Below, piece after piece: positions 1 to 9,400 of a DNA stretch of 64,000 bases (the stretch's first letter is position 1; each line of letters begins with the position of its first letter). Origin of the DNA: Bradyrhizobium mercantei (lineage in GTDB: Bacteria > Pseudomonadota > Alphaproteobacteria > Rhizobiales > Xanthobacteraceae); assembly GCF_001982635.1 (NCBI RefSeq), contig NZ_MKFI01000005.1, positions 665,519 to 729,518 on the forward strand, given 5' to 3'. The translations under genes were made by a program, and so were the position numbers. A model generated the notes under the pieces. It was given only the letters and a program-made list of their open reading frames with translations, was not told where the DNA came from and searched no databases.

Positions 1-427
1 ACAACCACTTCCAGTCGAGCGCGACCACCTCGACATTGAGCGGGGCGTCCTTGCTCTCGATCGGCTTGTCGGCGGCGATGCGGCCGAGCGAGCGATAGGG
101 ATCGAGCAGATGGGTGCCCATCCAGGTCAATGCGCCCAGGCAGATGATGATCAAGAGCGGTGCCGACCAGATCACCAGCTCGAGCTGGGTCGAGTGATCC
201 CACTCCGGCTCGTAGGGGGCCTGGGTGTTTGACTGGCGGTAGCGCCAGGCGAAGAAGACGGTCAGCGCCATCACCGGAAGCACGATGATGAGCATCAGGA
301 CGGTGGAGATGACGACGAGGTCTCGCTGCTGGGCGGCGATGTCGCCGGCAGGCGCCAGGACGACAAAATCGCACCCGCCAAGGAGTGCCGCGAACGGCAA
401 TAAGGCCAATAATTTCAAGGCGCGCAC
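1..427 (-). CDS. cyoA: Cytochrome bo3 ubiquinol oxidase subunit II, 5' part (cut by window edge)
   Basis: Subunit II of the proton-pumping quinol oxidase in the inner membrane. About 142 codons are visible and the frame runs off the left edge of the window. The GTG start at 427 gives a lipoprotein signal peptide with lipobox LLGGC near residue 14. It is followed by two transmembrane hairpin segments separated by a loop with the family sequence YEPEWDHS and then VIWSAPLLIII. The visible end reads DKPI...VEVVALDWKWL, which matches the beginning of the CyoA cupredoxin domain. I recall the Escherichia coli protein as having the same layout. A purine-rich stretch precedes the GTG. The rest of the cyo operon presumably lies to the left. 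A perfect palindrome at 489-511 lies upstream. Confidence 0.93.
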   Translation of the reverse strand, partial: MRALKLLALLPFAALLGGCDFVVLAPAGDIAAQQRDLVVISTVLMLIIVLPVMALTVFFAWRYRQSNTQAPYEPEWDHSTQLELVIWSAPLLIIICLGALTWMGTHLLDPYRSLGRIAADKPIESKDAPLNVEVVALDWKWL

Positions 428-488
428 GGCTCACCCCACTTGAATTTTATGAGTTCCGCCAACGGGTAGCTGCGATGCAGCAAAGTTG

Positions 489-511
489 ACATTGGACAAT
501 TTGTCCAATGT
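489..511. promoter_or_regulatory. Perfect 23-bp palindrome between cyoA and the MFS gene
   Basis: Two 11-bp arms (ACATTGGACAA and its exact complement) flank a single central T. The palindrome sits in the divergent region between cyoA and the transporter gene and overlaps a TTGACA hexamer at 486-491 on the plus strand. This is the geometry of a dimeric repressor or activator site. No regulator gene lies next to it in the window, so the factor is unknown. Confidence 0.6.
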
Positions 512-587
512 TGCAGTGCGGGATAGAAGGTCAGAAGGTGAGGTGGACCGCGTGGCAAAGGCTGCCCGTGGCCTCATCTTCTTGCTT

Positions 588-636
588 GAGCATGATCCGT
601 TCGGAAAACCGGTTTCCACTTTTCCGGACCATGCTC
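588..636. repeat. Intergenic palindromic repeat (GAGCATGATCC type)
   Basis: An imperfect inverted repeat begins GAGCATGATCC and ends GGACCATGCTC, with complementary GGAAAACC/GGTTTCC blocks inside. This type of element is common between genes in Bradyrhizobium and relatives. It lies inside the longest open frame of the downstream transporter, which is a reason to reject the far-upstream start of that frame. Confidence 0.6.
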
Positions 637-656
637 CAAAGGACGGTTCTCCGGCG

Positions 657-1967
657 ATGGCACAAGCCCCAGCAATGGCTCACGGCACCCCGACCGCATC
701 AGGTCACGGGCAGGCGAAACCCGGCGAAATCGCCATCGGCGTCATCATCGGGCGCACCTCGGAGTTCTTCGACTTCTTCGTCTACGCGATCGCCTCGGTG
801 ATCGTGTTCCCGAAGCTGGTGTTTCCGTTCGTCAACGAGCTGACCGGCACGCTCTATTCATTCGGCATCTTCGCGCTGGCGTTCGCCGCGCGGCCGCTCG
901 GCACCGTCATCTTCATGGCGGTCGACCGCCGCCACGGCAAGGGTGCCAAGCTCGTCATCGCGCTGTTCCTGCTTGGCACCGCCACGGTCGCGCTCGCGTT
1001 CCTGCCCGGCTACGACACGATCGGCGTTGCCGCGATCTGGCTGCTCGCCGCCGCCCGCGTGCTGCAGGGCATCGCCTGGGGCGGCGCGTGGGACGGCCTC
1101 GCCTCGCTGCTCGCGATGAATTCGCCGGCCAACAAGCGCGGCTGGTACGCGATGGTGCCGCAGCTCGGCGCGCCGCTCGGGCTGATCGTGGCGAGCGCGC
1201 TGTTCGCCTTCTTCGCCGGCAACCTCTCGGCGGATGATTTCTTCGATTGGGGCTGGCGCTATCCGTTCTTCGTCGCCTTCGCCATCAACGTGGTGGCGCT
1301 GTTCGCGCGGCTGCGCATGGTGGCGACGGATGAATATTCCGAGCTGTTCGAAAGCCGCGATCTGGAGCCGGCGCGCATCGGCGAGACCGTGGCGCAGGAA
1401 GGCCGCAACATCGTGCTCGGCGCTTTCGCGCCGCTGGCGAGCTTTGCCCTGTTCCACATGGTCACGGTGTTTCCGCTGTCCTGGGTGTTCCTGTTCACCA
1501 AGGAAAGCCCGGTGCGCTTCCTGATCATCGAGATGATCGGCGCCATGGTCGGCGTCGTCGCGATCGTCGCCTCCGGCATGATCGCCGACCGCGTCGGGCG
1601 CAAGCCGCTGCTGTTGGGCTCGGCGGTCGCGATCGCAGTCTATAGCGGCTTTGCCCCGCAGCTGCTCGATGCCGGTGCGTTCGGTGAAACCGTGTACATG
1701 GTGCTCGGCTTCGTGCTGCTCGGGCTGTCGTTCGGCCAGTCGTCGGGGGCGATCGCCTCGAACTTCGCGCGCAATTATCGCTATACCGCCTCGGCGCTGA
1801 CGTCGGATTTCGCCTGGCTGTTCGGCGCCGGCTTCGCGCCGCTCGCCGCGCTGCTGCTGGCGACGCATTTCGGCCTGATCTCGGCCGGTGCGTATCTGTT
1901 GTCCGGTGCGGTGTGGACGCTGCTGGCGCTTTGGCTCAGCGGCCTGCGCGAAGCGGAAGTCAACTGA
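657..1967 (+). CDS. MFS transporter, metabolite:H+ symporter type
   Basis: An inner-membrane secondary transporter of the major facilitator superfamily, probably a proton symporter for a small organic acid. The substrate is unknown. The 436-residue product has about 12 hydrophobic helices. It contains GRTSEFFDFFVYA in helix 1, FAARPLGTVIF in the region of the first conserved MFS loop, ARVLQGIAWGGAWDG in helix 4, and ADRVGRKPLLL after the midpoint. The open frame reaches back to 486, but that stretch runs through the palindromes at 489-511 and 588-636. The ATG at 657, with AAAGGA upstream, is therefore preferred; an ATG at 675 is also possible. It is divergent from cyoA, which suggests a link to respiration on organic acids, but this is only context. 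Confidence 0.88.
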   Translation: MAQAPAMAHGTPTASGHGQAKPGEIAIGVIIGRTSEFFDFFVYAIASVIVFPKLVFPFVNELTGTLYSFGIFALAFAARPLGTVIFMAVDRRHGKGAKLVIALFLLGTATVALAFLPGYDTIGVAAIWLLAAARVLQGIAWGGAWDGLASLLAMNSPANKRGWYAMVPQLGAPLGLIVASALFAFFAGNLSADDFFDWGWRYPFFVAFAINVVALFARLRMVATDEYSELFESRDLEPARIGETVAQEGRNIVLGAFAPLASFALFHMVTVFPLSWVFLFTKESPVRFLIIEMIGAMVGVVAIVASGMIADRVGRKPLLLGSAVAIAVYSGFAPQLLDAGAFGETVYMVLGFVLLGLSFGQSSGAIASNFARNYRYTASALTSDFAWLFGAGFAPLAALLLATHFGLISAGAYLLSGAVWTLLALWLSGLREAEVN

Positions 1968-1985
1968 GTCACGTAGTCCCATCTG

Positions 1986-2117
1986 CTCCTTCCCCCTGAA
2001 AGGGGGAAGGTCGGGATGGGGGTCTGCCGCAGGCGACGCTGCATCTGCGGAGAGACCGGATCCCCACGCGCTTTGCTCTGGCGAGCAAAGCGACCTCCCC
2101 TTTTCAAGGGGAGGTGG
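1986..2117. repeat. Intergenic inverted repeat (CTTCCCCCTGAAAGGGGGAAG type)
   Basis: Short G/C-rich hairpins (CCCCCTGAAAGGGGG near 1992-2008 and CCCCTTTTCAAGGGG near 2097-2111) bound a roughly 130-bp element between convergent genes. It may also terminate transcription from both sides. Related elements are at 20381-20499 and 63358-63541. Confidence 0.55.
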
Positions 2118-2118
2118 G

Positions 2119-2940
2119 CTACCGGAACAACCCATCGACGCGGAACGAATAGCCGAGGCCGACGACATAGTTCGGCGAGTTGCGGTTGAGCCCGAACGCG
2201 ATGTGGAGATCGACCTGCTGGGTCGGCGTGATCCGGTAAAGGCCGCCGGAATTGATCAGCTGGGTTGGCCGTGTGCCGTCGGGATAGTCGCCGACATATT
2301 CGGTGAACACGCTGATCCGTTCGGTCAGCTTCTTCTCGATCACGAAGGTCGCTTCCGACATGTGCCGGCCGGTCAGCTCGGCCGGGCGGAAGAATTCCGT
2401 GAACATGCCGCTGACGCCCCAGCCGTCATGCAGCTCCCATGACCAGGGCAACTGGATGTAGGGCTGCGCGCCGCGCCCGGCGACCGCGGCCGTGCCGGTC
2501 GGCAGCGCGACGCCGGCGGTGATCGAGAGGTCGATCTTCCCCGGCAGCGGGCTGATCTGCCACTTGATGGCAGGCGCGACGTCGGTGAAGCCCGAGGCGC
2601 CGGGCGCTCTCAAGGGGCCGACATAGCTCGGGAGGTCGACCAGCACCTCGAGGCAGGGCGCAATCCCGAGCCGCCAGCGGCTGTTGCTGCCGTCGATAAA
2701 GCGGCCGCTGTTGCGGCCGGTCAGGTTGATGCCGTTCTCGTTCTGCAGGCTCCCGACCGGCACGACGATACTCGAATTGGTGACGTCGGGCCGGTCGGTC
2801 GCGATTTCGTCGCTCGGCTTTTCGTTGGCCTTGGGACAGCCGTCCGCGCGCGCGGCGGTGGCTGCTGCGAGAGCGAGCGCAGCAAGCACGCACCCAAGTT
2901 CGGCAAGTCGGGCGACGGCGCCGAACCGGTTCTGAAACAC
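2119..2940 (-). CDS. Outer-membrane transporter-like protein (phenol-degradation MetA-like beta barrel)
   Basis: A 273-residue exported protein. After a signal peptide (VLAALALAAATAARA) the mature part begins with EIATDRPDVTNSS, the hallmark start of outer-membrane proteins in the phenol-degradation meta-pathway family. It then shows alternating beta-strand sequence and ends in YSFRVDGLFR with a C-terminal aromatic/basic residue. These proteins are thought to help hydrophobic compounds cross the outer membrane, but the substrate is unknown here. The open frame extends to 3063. The GTG at 2940 is preferred because it has a GGAG site eight bases upstream and puts the signal peptide at the N-terminus. 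It is divergent from the cytochrome gene at 3126. Confidence 0.8.
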   Translation of the reverse strand: MFQNRFGAVARLAELGCVLAALALAAATAARADGCPKANEKPSDEIATDRPDVTNSSIVVPVGSLQNENGINLTGRNSGRFIDGSNSRWRLGIAPCLEVLVDLPSYVGPLRAPGASGFTDVAPAIKWQISPLPGKIDLSITAGVALPTGTAAVAGRGAQPYIQLPWSWELHDGWGVSGMFTEFFRPAELTGRHMSEATFVIEKKLTERISVFTEYVGDYPDGTRPTQLINSGGLYRITPTQQVDLHIAFGLNRNSPNYVVGLGYSFRVDGLFR

Positions 2941-3125
2941 TGGGGATGCTCCAATAGCGCGGCGCAGCTGCGGAGGTGGCAGCTCCAAGATAGATCGGCG
3001 GCGCGCGCGGATATTCCCGGTCGGCTGAAAAACTTCCGCATCGGCCGCGCGAGCGAGCGGCATTGCAGGGAATAGAATGGCAGCAGGGCTGCTCCTGTTG
3101 TGGTGGCAAACAGGAGACCCCGGGA

Positions 3126-3527
3126 ATGACCATTCGTTCGATCGCAGGCGCGCTGGCGCCGCGGCACGCCAAGATCGCCGCGATGGCGGCCATCGCGATC
3201 CTGATCGCCCTGAACAGCGCCCGCGCAGCGGGCGATCCGGCGCGCGGCGCCACGCTGTACCAGGGTTGCGGCGATTGCCATTCGATCGAGAAGAACGACG
3301 TCGGCCCGATGCACCGGGGTGTGGTGGGCCGCCTTGCCGGCTCGGTCGCAGGCTACAATTACTCGCCGGCGCTGAAGAACTCGAAGATCGTGTGGACCGA
3401 GGCCAATCTCGACAAATGGCTCACCGGTCCGGACGCGATGGTTCCGGGCACCAAGATGTTCTACGAGGTACAGGATCCCAGGGATCGGGCCGACATCATC
3501 GCCTTCCTCAAGGAGAAGGCGAAGTAG
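3126..3527 (+). CDS. Class I c-type cytochrome (cytochrome c2-like)
   Basis: A periplasmic electron carrier of 133 residues. The N-terminal 37 residues form a signal peptide or membrane anchor (AAMAAIAILIALNSARAAG). The heme site is CGDCH, followed by GPMHRGVVGR, and the sixth ligand is expected in PGTKMFYEV near the C-terminus. The fold ends with DRADIIAFLKE. This is the usual order in the cytochrome c2/c550 family. The ATG at 3126 follows AGGAG; a frame start at 3063 lacks that support. The stand-alone position, next to an outer-membrane protein gene, does not reveal the partner. It may serve an oxidase or a periplasmic dehydrogenase. Confidence 0.9.
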   Translation: MTIRSIAGALAPRHAKIAAMAAIAILIALNSARAAGDPARGATLYQGCGDCHSIEKNDVGPMHRGVVGRLAGSVAGYNYSPALKNSKIVWTEANLDKWLTGPDAMVPGTKMFYEVQDPRDRADIIAFLKEKAK

Positions 3528-3541
3528 GCGCTCTCTCTCGA

Positions 3542-3665
3542 CGTCGTCCCTGCGCAAGCAGGGACCCATAACCACAGGGCTGCGTTGTTCGAGCGCGCTG
3601 TGGCCCCAGCTTCTTCCAACAATTAACGACGGTGGTTATGGGTCCCGGCGTTCGCCGGGACGACG
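3542..3665. repeat. Intergenic inverted repeat (GTCGTCCCTGC...GGGACGAC type)
   Basis: The left arm reads CGTCGTCCCTGCGCAAGCAG and continues into GGGACCCATAACCAC. The right arm reads GGTTATGGGTCCCGGCGTTC and ends in GGGACGACGG. The arms are separated by about 50 bp. Copies of the same family occur at 19391-19508, 45711-45833 and, as a short hairpin, 59807-59832. It lies between the convergent cytochrome and protease genes. Confidence 0.7.
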
Positions 3666-3690
3666 GCGGTGGTGAGGGCCAGCGCGGACC

Positions 3691-5190
3691 TCAATCCACC
3701 ACGATCTTGACGCGGTCGCGCGGCTTCACCTGGGCGTGGGCGTCGAGGCCGTTGAGCACGCGGAAGCGCTCGGCCGGGTGGTCGACGCCGGCCATGCGGT
3801 GCGACAGCGATTCCACGGTGTCGCCGGGCTGCACATTGATGACCTTGATGCGCAGCGGCCGCGCGGCCTGGATCTCGTCGAGGGTCAGGCGGCGGAATGA
3901 ATTGACGGTCTCGCGCGCATTGCGCTCGCTCTCGGTGGACTTCTGCTTGGCGGCGAAGATGAAACGGTAGACGTCGCTGCCGAAGCGCAGCGCGTAGACC
4001 TTGAACTGCCACTGCTCGCCATGCGCGGTGGCGGAGGCCGCCGGAAAGCCGTTGATGGTGAGGTCCTCGGTCGAGGACTTCTCGACGCCTTCCATCCAGC
4101 CGGAATTGAGATAGTCGCCGAGCGACTGCTCGGCCGGCACCCGCACCACGTCGAAGCGCATCGCCTGGCTGCCGCCCTCGCGTACGCCGATCACCGCCTG
4201 CGCGGTGTTGTCGAGCGTGAAATTGTCGGGCGCGGTGAAGGTGAAGCCGAGCTTGGGATGCAGGAATCTCCGGCCGCGCACGAAGCCCTCGCTGGGGTCC
4301 TCGCCATAGACGATGTTGTCGATCGCGGCGAGATAGGTCTCGCGGTCGCGCTCGTTGCTCTCGGGCGACGAATACTGCCGCGCCGTGGTCTGCGCATTGT
4401 TGATGCGCTCCGGCGTCGCCGGATGCGACGAGGTGAAATCCTGCGCGCGCGGATCGAGCGCGGTCTTGCCGATCTTGAGCGCGGCATTGCGCTCCATCGC
4501 GGTGAGGAAGCGCGCCGCGCCGTAGGGATCGAAATGCGCGCGGGCGGCGATCCCGACGCCGATGCCGTCGGCCTCGAACTCCTGCTGCCGCGAGAAGCTC
4601 GCCATCGTCAGCTTGGTCTTGGCGAGCGCCAAGGCGGTCAGATCGGGATCGGTGCTCATGTCGGTGACGACGCGCGTCACCACCGCCGCCTGGCGCGCCT
4701 GGTCCTCGCGCATCGCGGCGTGCTTGGCCAGCACGTGCGCCATCTCGTGGCTCAGCACCGAGGAGAGCTCGGAGGTGTCGCTGGCGAGCGCGATCAGGCC
4801 GCGCGTGACATAGAGCTGACCGGTCGGCAGCGCGAAGGCGTTGACCGCGCCGGAATTGAGGATCGTCACCTTGTAGGCCTGGTCGGGCCGTTCGGAGGCG
4901 GCGACCAGCCGCTCGACGGTCTTGCTGATCAGGGCCTCGAGCTTGGGGTCGTCATAGGCGCCGCCATAGGACGACAGGATGCGCTCATGCTCGCGCTCGC
5001 TGTTGGGGGTCTGCTGCACCACCCGGTTCGGCTTCACCGGGGCTGCGGCCGCGGTCGGGGTGACCTGCTCGAACCGGCCGACATTGCCGCAGGCCGACAG
5101 CGTCAGGGCGGCGCAGACGAGCACAGGCGCCGCCGAAAGGCGGCGGCCAGTCCCCTCTTCACGCCGTCCTGCGCGCTCGCGCTCAATCAC
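3691..5190 (-). CDS. M48 family zinc metalloprotease lipoprotein with C-terminal LysM-like domain
   Basis: A periplasmic, membrane-anchored protease of 499 residues, resembling the BepA/YfgC group that helps control outer-membrane protein quality. A lipobox-like ALTLSACG sits near residue 34, so it is probably a lipoprotein with a rather long n-region. The catalytic HExxH is SHEMAHVLAKH, preceded by NAFALPTGQLYVTRGL, and the third zinc ligand is expected in the FEADGIG region (QEFEADGIGVGIA). The last 50 residues (INVQPGDTVESLSHRM to VKPRDRVKIVVD) look like a LysM peptidoglycan-binding unit. No chaperone partner is nearby. The nuclease-like gene lies 56 bases upstream on the same strand. Confidence 0.9.
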   Translation of the reverse strand: MIERERAGRREEGTGRRLSAAPVLVCAALTLSACGNVGRFEQVTPTAAAAPVKPNRVVQQTPNSEREHERILSSYGGAYDDPKLEALISKTVERLVAASERPDQAYKVTILNSGAVNAFALPTGQLYVTRGLIALASDTSELSSVLSHEMAHVLAKHAAMREDQARQAAVVTRVVTDMSTDPDLTALALAKTKLTMASFSRQQEFEADGIGVGIAARAHFDPYGAARFLTAMERNAALKIGKTALDPRAQDFTSSHPATPERINNAQTTARQYSSPESNERDRETYLAAIDNIVYGEDPSEGFVRGRRFLHPKLGFTFTAPDNFTLDNTAQAVIGVREGGSQAMRFDVVRVPAEQSLGDYLNSGWMEGVEKSSTEDLTINGFPAASATAHGEQWQFKVYALRFGSDVYRFIFAAKQKSTESERNARETVNSFRRLTLDEIQAARPLRIKVINVQPGDTVESLSHRMAGVDHPAERFRVLNGLDAHAQVKPRDRVKIVVD

Positions 5191-5246
5191 GTCAAAAACT
5201 CACAAATTTGTCCCGAGAATCGGCCAGGCTGTGGCCAGAGGCCCCC

Positions 5247-6041
5247 CTAGTTCCCGCCGAGCACTTCAATCTGCCCCACCCGGAGCAACTCGATTCGCGG
5301 CCCACGTCGTGCTTCCACCCAGCCTCGCACACGAATCCTACGATTTTCCAGAGACTTGGGCGAAAGCCCGGCCGCCTCGAACGCAGGGACTATGCGCCTT
5401 GAAATAGTCAGAGCAAAGTCCCGAGTCCAGTTTCGACCGAAATTCAGGTAGGTCGTCGCGCCCGCTTGACGCACGGACAAAACCCTGCCCTCGACCACTG
5501 TAAAGCGCCCGATCCCGGCCAAAATATCGTCCGGACTTTCAGCGTTTTTTATGACCGTGGTCTCGGCCCAGGTTCCCGATCGGGCGGTCCGCGCCTCGGC
5601 CTCCGCCGCCATCAGTGCCGCGGTGCAGTCCTTGTCGGCGATCTCGGACGATACCAGCGCGACGCCCCGGCGCAGCAACTCGGTCTGCACGGGCATCTCG
5701 CCGCCGTCGAGGAATGCGTAGGCCGGCTGCCGGCCATAGCGGTCCGGCGTATCGTCCTGTCCGCGCAACGTCACCTCGCGACCGACCAGCAGCGCCGTCA
5801 GCGCTGTTGTGGCCTTCGCCCTGTCCGCCACCTCGATGCCGGCAAGCTTGATCTCACGGCCGTCGTCGAGCCGAAAGCTGCGCGCATCGACCACGGCGGC
5901 GACGCGCCCCTCGCCCTGAACCTCGAAATTGCATCCGGCCGCTTCGCCGCGTCCGATGCACGCCGCGGTCGCGATCGCGCACGCGATCATCGCCACTGCC
6001 CGCGGACGGCGTTGCCATGCTCTATCGCGCGGAAACGTCAT
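5247..6041 (-). CDS. Secreted thermonuclease-like (SNase fold) protein
   Basis: A 264-residue exported protein with a staphylococcal-nuclease-like domain. The start at 6041 gives a signal peptide ending ACIGRGEAAG. The SNase core is visible as GRVAAVVDARSFRLDDGREIKLAGIEVAD, then VTLRGQ, DRYGRQPAYAF and ELLRRGVALV. In true nucleases the core carries R/D/E catalytic residues; DRYGR is present, but I cannot confirm the whole triad. A second, unrecognised domain follows (residues about 155-264) with FGRNWTRDFALTI and VRGWVEARRGPRIEL, which suggests an OB-like strand pattern. The longer frame to 6125 is not supported. Activity on DNA is inferred from the family only. Confidence 0.78.
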   Translation of the reverse strand: MTFPRDRAWQRRPRAVAMIACAIATAACIGRGEAAGCNFEVQGEGRVAAVVDARSFRLDDGREIKLAGIEVADRAKATTALTALLVGREVTLRGQDDTPDRYGRQPAYAFLDGGEMPVQTELLRRGVALVSSEIADKDCTAALMAAEAEARTARSGTWAETTVIKNAESPDDILAGIGRFTVVEGRVLSVRQAGATTYLNFGRNWTRDFALTISRRIVPAFEAAGLSPKSLENRRIRVRGWVEARRGPRIELLRVGQIEVLGGN

Positions 6042-6479
6042 GCTGAACTCGTCACTCCGGCACGCTCCGTTCGGAGCGCGGTCGCCAACAAGAACAGTCT
6101 GACCGAAAGATCGTCGCGGAGCCACAGGCCAGGCGCGACCGCATCAGCGCGATCGGCCGTGATTCGACAACGCATTGGCGATCAAATTCTTTGCGACGCT
6201 TCTCATCGTGCGCACAGGCCTGATCCCCGTTTCACATCAATGCACGGTCGCTGCGGGACGAACACGTCTCGCATGTCCCTCGCCGTGACGGAGATTGGCG
6301 CGTTTGACGTTCACAGCGCGCCCTCAGACGCATCAACCTTACCGATTGACCATCTCAACTCCGTGCGCGGAATGAGAATTCGTTATTGTTGCCAATGACT
6401 TGCGGCGCAAGGTAACTAATCAGCAATTTTTCGAAACAGCGATCGATCGCGGTCGCTCACGCATATTGCCGAGGTCCTT
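6042..6479. other. 438-bp intergenic region upstream of the giant gene
   Basis: No credible gene was seen on either strand. The stretch before 6470 is more A/T-rich than its surroundings, as expected of a promoter region between divergent genes. I found no convincing palindrome or terminator in it. Confidence 0.5.
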
Positions 6480-9400
6480 GTGTCGAACCCAGTTGTTCTT
6501 ACGCTGTCGACCACCGATCCGCTCAGCGATTATCTCCTGCTCTACAACGCGATCTCTGGAATCAGCGTCGGTGGCGGCATGGCTGCCGCGAACACCGATT
6601 ACGTGATCCACTTCTCGCTCTCGTCCGGCGCGCGCACGCTGCAATTGCTGGACGATCTGCCGGCCATCAACCTGATGAGCGGCTCGACGCTCACCTTCGA
6701 CGGCAACTCCGACTACAACAATCAACTCGGCGGACAGGACTACAGCGACGTCATCGACGCGCGCGGCTATCAAGGTTTCGTCGTCACGTCAGGCACGGTG
6801 ACGTTCAAGAACCTCACCATCATCAATGCGGTTGCGAGCGGCGGCAATGGCGGGGTCGGCGGTGGCGGCGGCGGCGCGGGCCTCGGCGGCGGATTGTTCG
6901 TCGGAGCGAACGCCAACGTCACGCTGAACAATGTCAATTTCGGCAGCAACACCGCCAGGGGCGGCAATGGCGGCGTGGTCGATCCGGCCGGCGGTGGCGG
7001 CGGTGGTGGCGGCATCGGTGCCGACGGCGGCAGTGGCAATGGCGGCGGCGGTGGCGGCGGCGGCTTCGGTGGGCAGGACTATTACGGCTACCACGGTAAT
7101 GGCGGCAGCGGTTACAGCGAGGCCGGCCACGACAGCCAGAATCCCTCGACCGGCGCACAGAACGCGGGCGGCACGCCGGCGACGATCGAAGGCGCGGCGG
7201 GCGGTGGACAGGGCGCCGACAATTACGGCGGCTCCGGTTACGGCGCACATGCCGGCGGCGGTGCGAGTGGCGGCGGTGGCGGCGGTGGTGTTGGTGGAGG
7301 CGGCGGCGGCATCGGTGGCGCCAACTCGGTCGCCGGCGCTCCCGGAACTGGCTACGGCGGCGCTGGTGGCGTCGGCGGCGGTGGTGGCGGCGGTATTTAT
7401 AGCGGCGGCAATGGCGGGTTCGCGGGTGGCGGCGGCGGCTCCGGCAATGGCAGCGGATACGCGCACACCGGCGGCGATGGCGGCTTCGGCGGTGGCGGCG
7501 GCGGTTCGAACGGCACGCCCGGCACCGGCGGCTTTGGTGCGGGCAGCGGCTCGCTCGCCGGTGGCGGTGGCGGCGGCGCAGGCCTCGGCGGCAACATCTT
7601 CGTACAACAGGGCGGCACGCTGACCGTCATCGGCGGCACCTTGATGGGTGCTACCGAGACCGGCGGCACCGGCGCCAACGGCGCCGGCAACGGCTCTGCC
7701 TATGGCGACATCTTCATCCAGGGCACGATGGTCGTCACGCCGACGCACACCGTGCCGACGTTCTCGCAGGGCCTGCAGACCGTCACGACGCTCACGATCG
7801 GCGACGCCATCGCCGACGAGAGGGGCATCAGCGGCAGCGGCACGACCGGGAAACTGGTCGTCTCGGGCGGCGGCACGCTGACGCTGACGGGTGCCAGCAC
7901 TTATGTCGGCGGCACCCAGATCGACGGCGGCAACACGCTCTCGATCAGCGCCGACAACAATATCGGCGGCTCGGCCGGCGCGCTGATCCTCAATGGCGGC
8001 ACGCTGACCACGACCGGCGGCTACACCTTCACCCACGACATCCAGGTCACCGCCAATGGCGGCACCTTCGACATCTCGTCGGGCACCATCGCCGACATCG
8101 GCTCGATCTCTGGCTCCGGTATTTTCACGCTGTCCGGCGCCGGCACGTTGCAGCTTGGGATGGGTCAGCTCGCCGGGCTGACCGGGACGTTCGGTCTGAG
8201 CAGCGCGCACCTGTCGCTGACATCGGGCGGCACGTTCGACGACACGCTCTCGGTCAGCGGCAATTCGATCCTGTCGGTCGCGAACGGCAAGACCGTCACC
8301 GACACCGCTCTCGTCACCGGCAGCGGCAATCTCGGCATCGACGGCGGTGGTACGCTCGTGCTTGGCCACGCCGCCAACAGCTACGGCAGCACGACAATCT
8401 ATTCGGGCACGGTGTGGCTCACCGCGGCGGGCGCCGCCGGAACCGGCAACATCTCGTTCACGACAGGCATTGTCGGCACGCTGAAGATCGACAACGCCGC
8501 GCTGAGCGGCAATGCGTTCACCAACACGATCGCGAACTTCAATCCCGGCCAGTTCATCGACCTGACCGGGTTGCAGTACAACACCCAGAATCCGTCGCTG
8601 AACACGGTCATCCTGACCGGCAACACGCTCTCGATCTCGAACGGCACGACGACCGATACGCTGACCCTTGCCGGCGTCGGCGCCGGTACCAGCTTCCAGC
8701 TCTCGCAGGATGTGAGCGGTGGCACGATCGTGCAGGTCGTCTCGACCCGCGTCTTCAATGTCTCCAATGTCACCGACCTGAATGCCGCCATCCTGCAGAT
8801 GGATTCCAGCGGGCAGAACGCCGCGGCGAATGCCAACTACACGATCAACATCACAGCGAATTTCAGCCTGACGTCGGAGCTGTACGCGCTCAATCTGCTG
8901 AGTGGGTCGAGTGTCACGATCAACGGCAGCGACGGTCGCGGCGGCACCTACACGATCGACGGCCTCAACGCCCAGCGTGGCTTCTTCGTCTATGCCGGCA
9001 ATCTCAATCTCGAAAACCTGACCATCCAGAACACCGTGGCTGCCGGCGGTGGCGTCATCCAGGGCGGCGGCGGCGGTGGCGCCGGCCTCGGTGGCGGGCT
9101 GTTCGTCTCGTCGAATGGCAGCGCCACGATCGACAATGTCGTGTTTCACAACAGTGCCGCGATCGGTGGCAAGGGCGGAACCGGCAGCACCGCGAGCAAC
9201 GTCAACATCGACGGCTTCGGCGGTGGTGGCGGCATGGGCGGCCAAGGCGGAAACAGCAGCGGCGGCGGCATCGGCCTTCACGCGCAGGGTGCGAACTCCG
9301 CCGCATTTCAGAACGGTTCCGCCGGCATCGTCCCCGGCGCCGCGGGGGGCGGCAAAGGGGTCGACGGCTACCTGATCCCGTACGGGAACGGGACCATTCT

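Noticed and set aside
486..656. Upstream extension of the MFS transporter reading frame
   Set aside because: It reads through a perfect operator-like palindrome (489-511) and an intergenic repeat (588-636), and a better-supported ATG lies at 657.
6840..7600. Glycine-rich simple repeats as a possible CRISPR or minisatellite array
   Set aside because: The GGC/GGT codons maintain one open frame, have no regular spacer/repeat layout, and belong to the giant protein.
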